DNA from: Spirogloea muscicola
Taxonomy: Eukaryota; Streptophyta; Zygnematophyceae; Spirogloeales; Spirogloeaceae
Reading direction: 5' to 3'
DNA: 34,028 nucleotides
Assembly (NCBI GenBank): GCA_009602725.1
Contig: WELB01000108.1
Span: 341,590 to 375,617, forward strand
This document shows positions 33,916 to 34,028 of the stretch, one piece after another. The notes under the pieces were generated by a model. That model ran no database searches. It saw only the letters and a program-made list of their open reading frames with translations, and was not told the origin of the DNA. Both the position numbers and the translations under genes were made by a program. Position 1 is the first letter of the stretch. Every line of letters begins with the position of its first letter.

Positions 33916-34028
33916 CTAAAAATCTACATAACCTACAGCAGATTGACCCGCTCAATAACCACGGGTCAAAACATAAAGGTCACTACTCGATGCATGAATA
34001 CTAGATGCCAGGAACGGAGCCCTTCTGC
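33916..34028. other. Window end, nothing recognised
   Basis: AT-richer sequence after the last repeat; no coding or repeat signal seen. Confidence 0.4.

Noticed and set aside
1-34028. CRISPR arrays, bacterial operons, tRNA or rRNA genes
   Set aside because: No spaced direct repeats, no Shine-Dalgarno-led tandem genes and no recognisable tRNA or rRNA sequence. The intron-rich structure is eukaryotic.

Overview
The window looks like nuclear DNA of a green alga or other Viridiplantae lineage. Six protein-coding genes are cut by many short GT-AG introns (7 to 18 coding exons each), and their products are plant-type: a lipase of the Arabidopsis At1g73920 kind, a plastid-type disproportionating enzyme, two GT31 galactosyltransferases with a plant-type stem, a GPI-anchor GlcNAc-transferase and an ACC-synthase-like aminotransferase. 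Gene bodies have intermediate GC, but gene starts lie in very GC-rich islands. I cannot name the species; a trebouxiophyte-like alga is only a guess.

Layout: lipase (+, 268-7603); DPE1 4-alpha-glucanotransferase (-, 12915-8323), convergent with it; GT31 copy A (-, 17709-14225); PIG-A (+, 20005-22833), divergent from copy A; GT31 copy B (+, 24223-27928); ACC-synthase-like aminotransferase (+, 29698-32439); then a tail of retroelement debris. I rebuilt every gene by hand so that all exon lengths and splice phases agree. Most internal exon edges are firm. First exons and a few 5' junctions are less certain.

Three patterns stand out. (1) All six gene starts sit in a GC island with a (GCC)n or (GCG)n triplet tract, either in the 5' leader or encoding an N-terminal Ala run. 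(2) The intergenic DNA beside the five islands that have upstream sequence in the window is filled with 5'-truncated pieces of one retroelement family. It is recognisable by a conserved C-terminal peptide with mainly synonymous divergence, an ORF end of the type LTRG-stop, and a 3' region with a GGCTGG/CCAGCC hairpin. (3) The two GT31 genes share 12 exons with identical intron phases and flank PIG-A in inverted arrangement.

Functionally the central block is glycosyl transfer in the secretory pathway: the first step of GPI-anchor synthesis (PIG-A) between two Golgi-type galactosyltransferases. The flanks carry plastid starch/maltose metabolism (DPE1), neutral lipid hydrolysis and a PLP enzyme. 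Apart from the GT31 and PIG-A grouping I see no pathway linking the neighbours.
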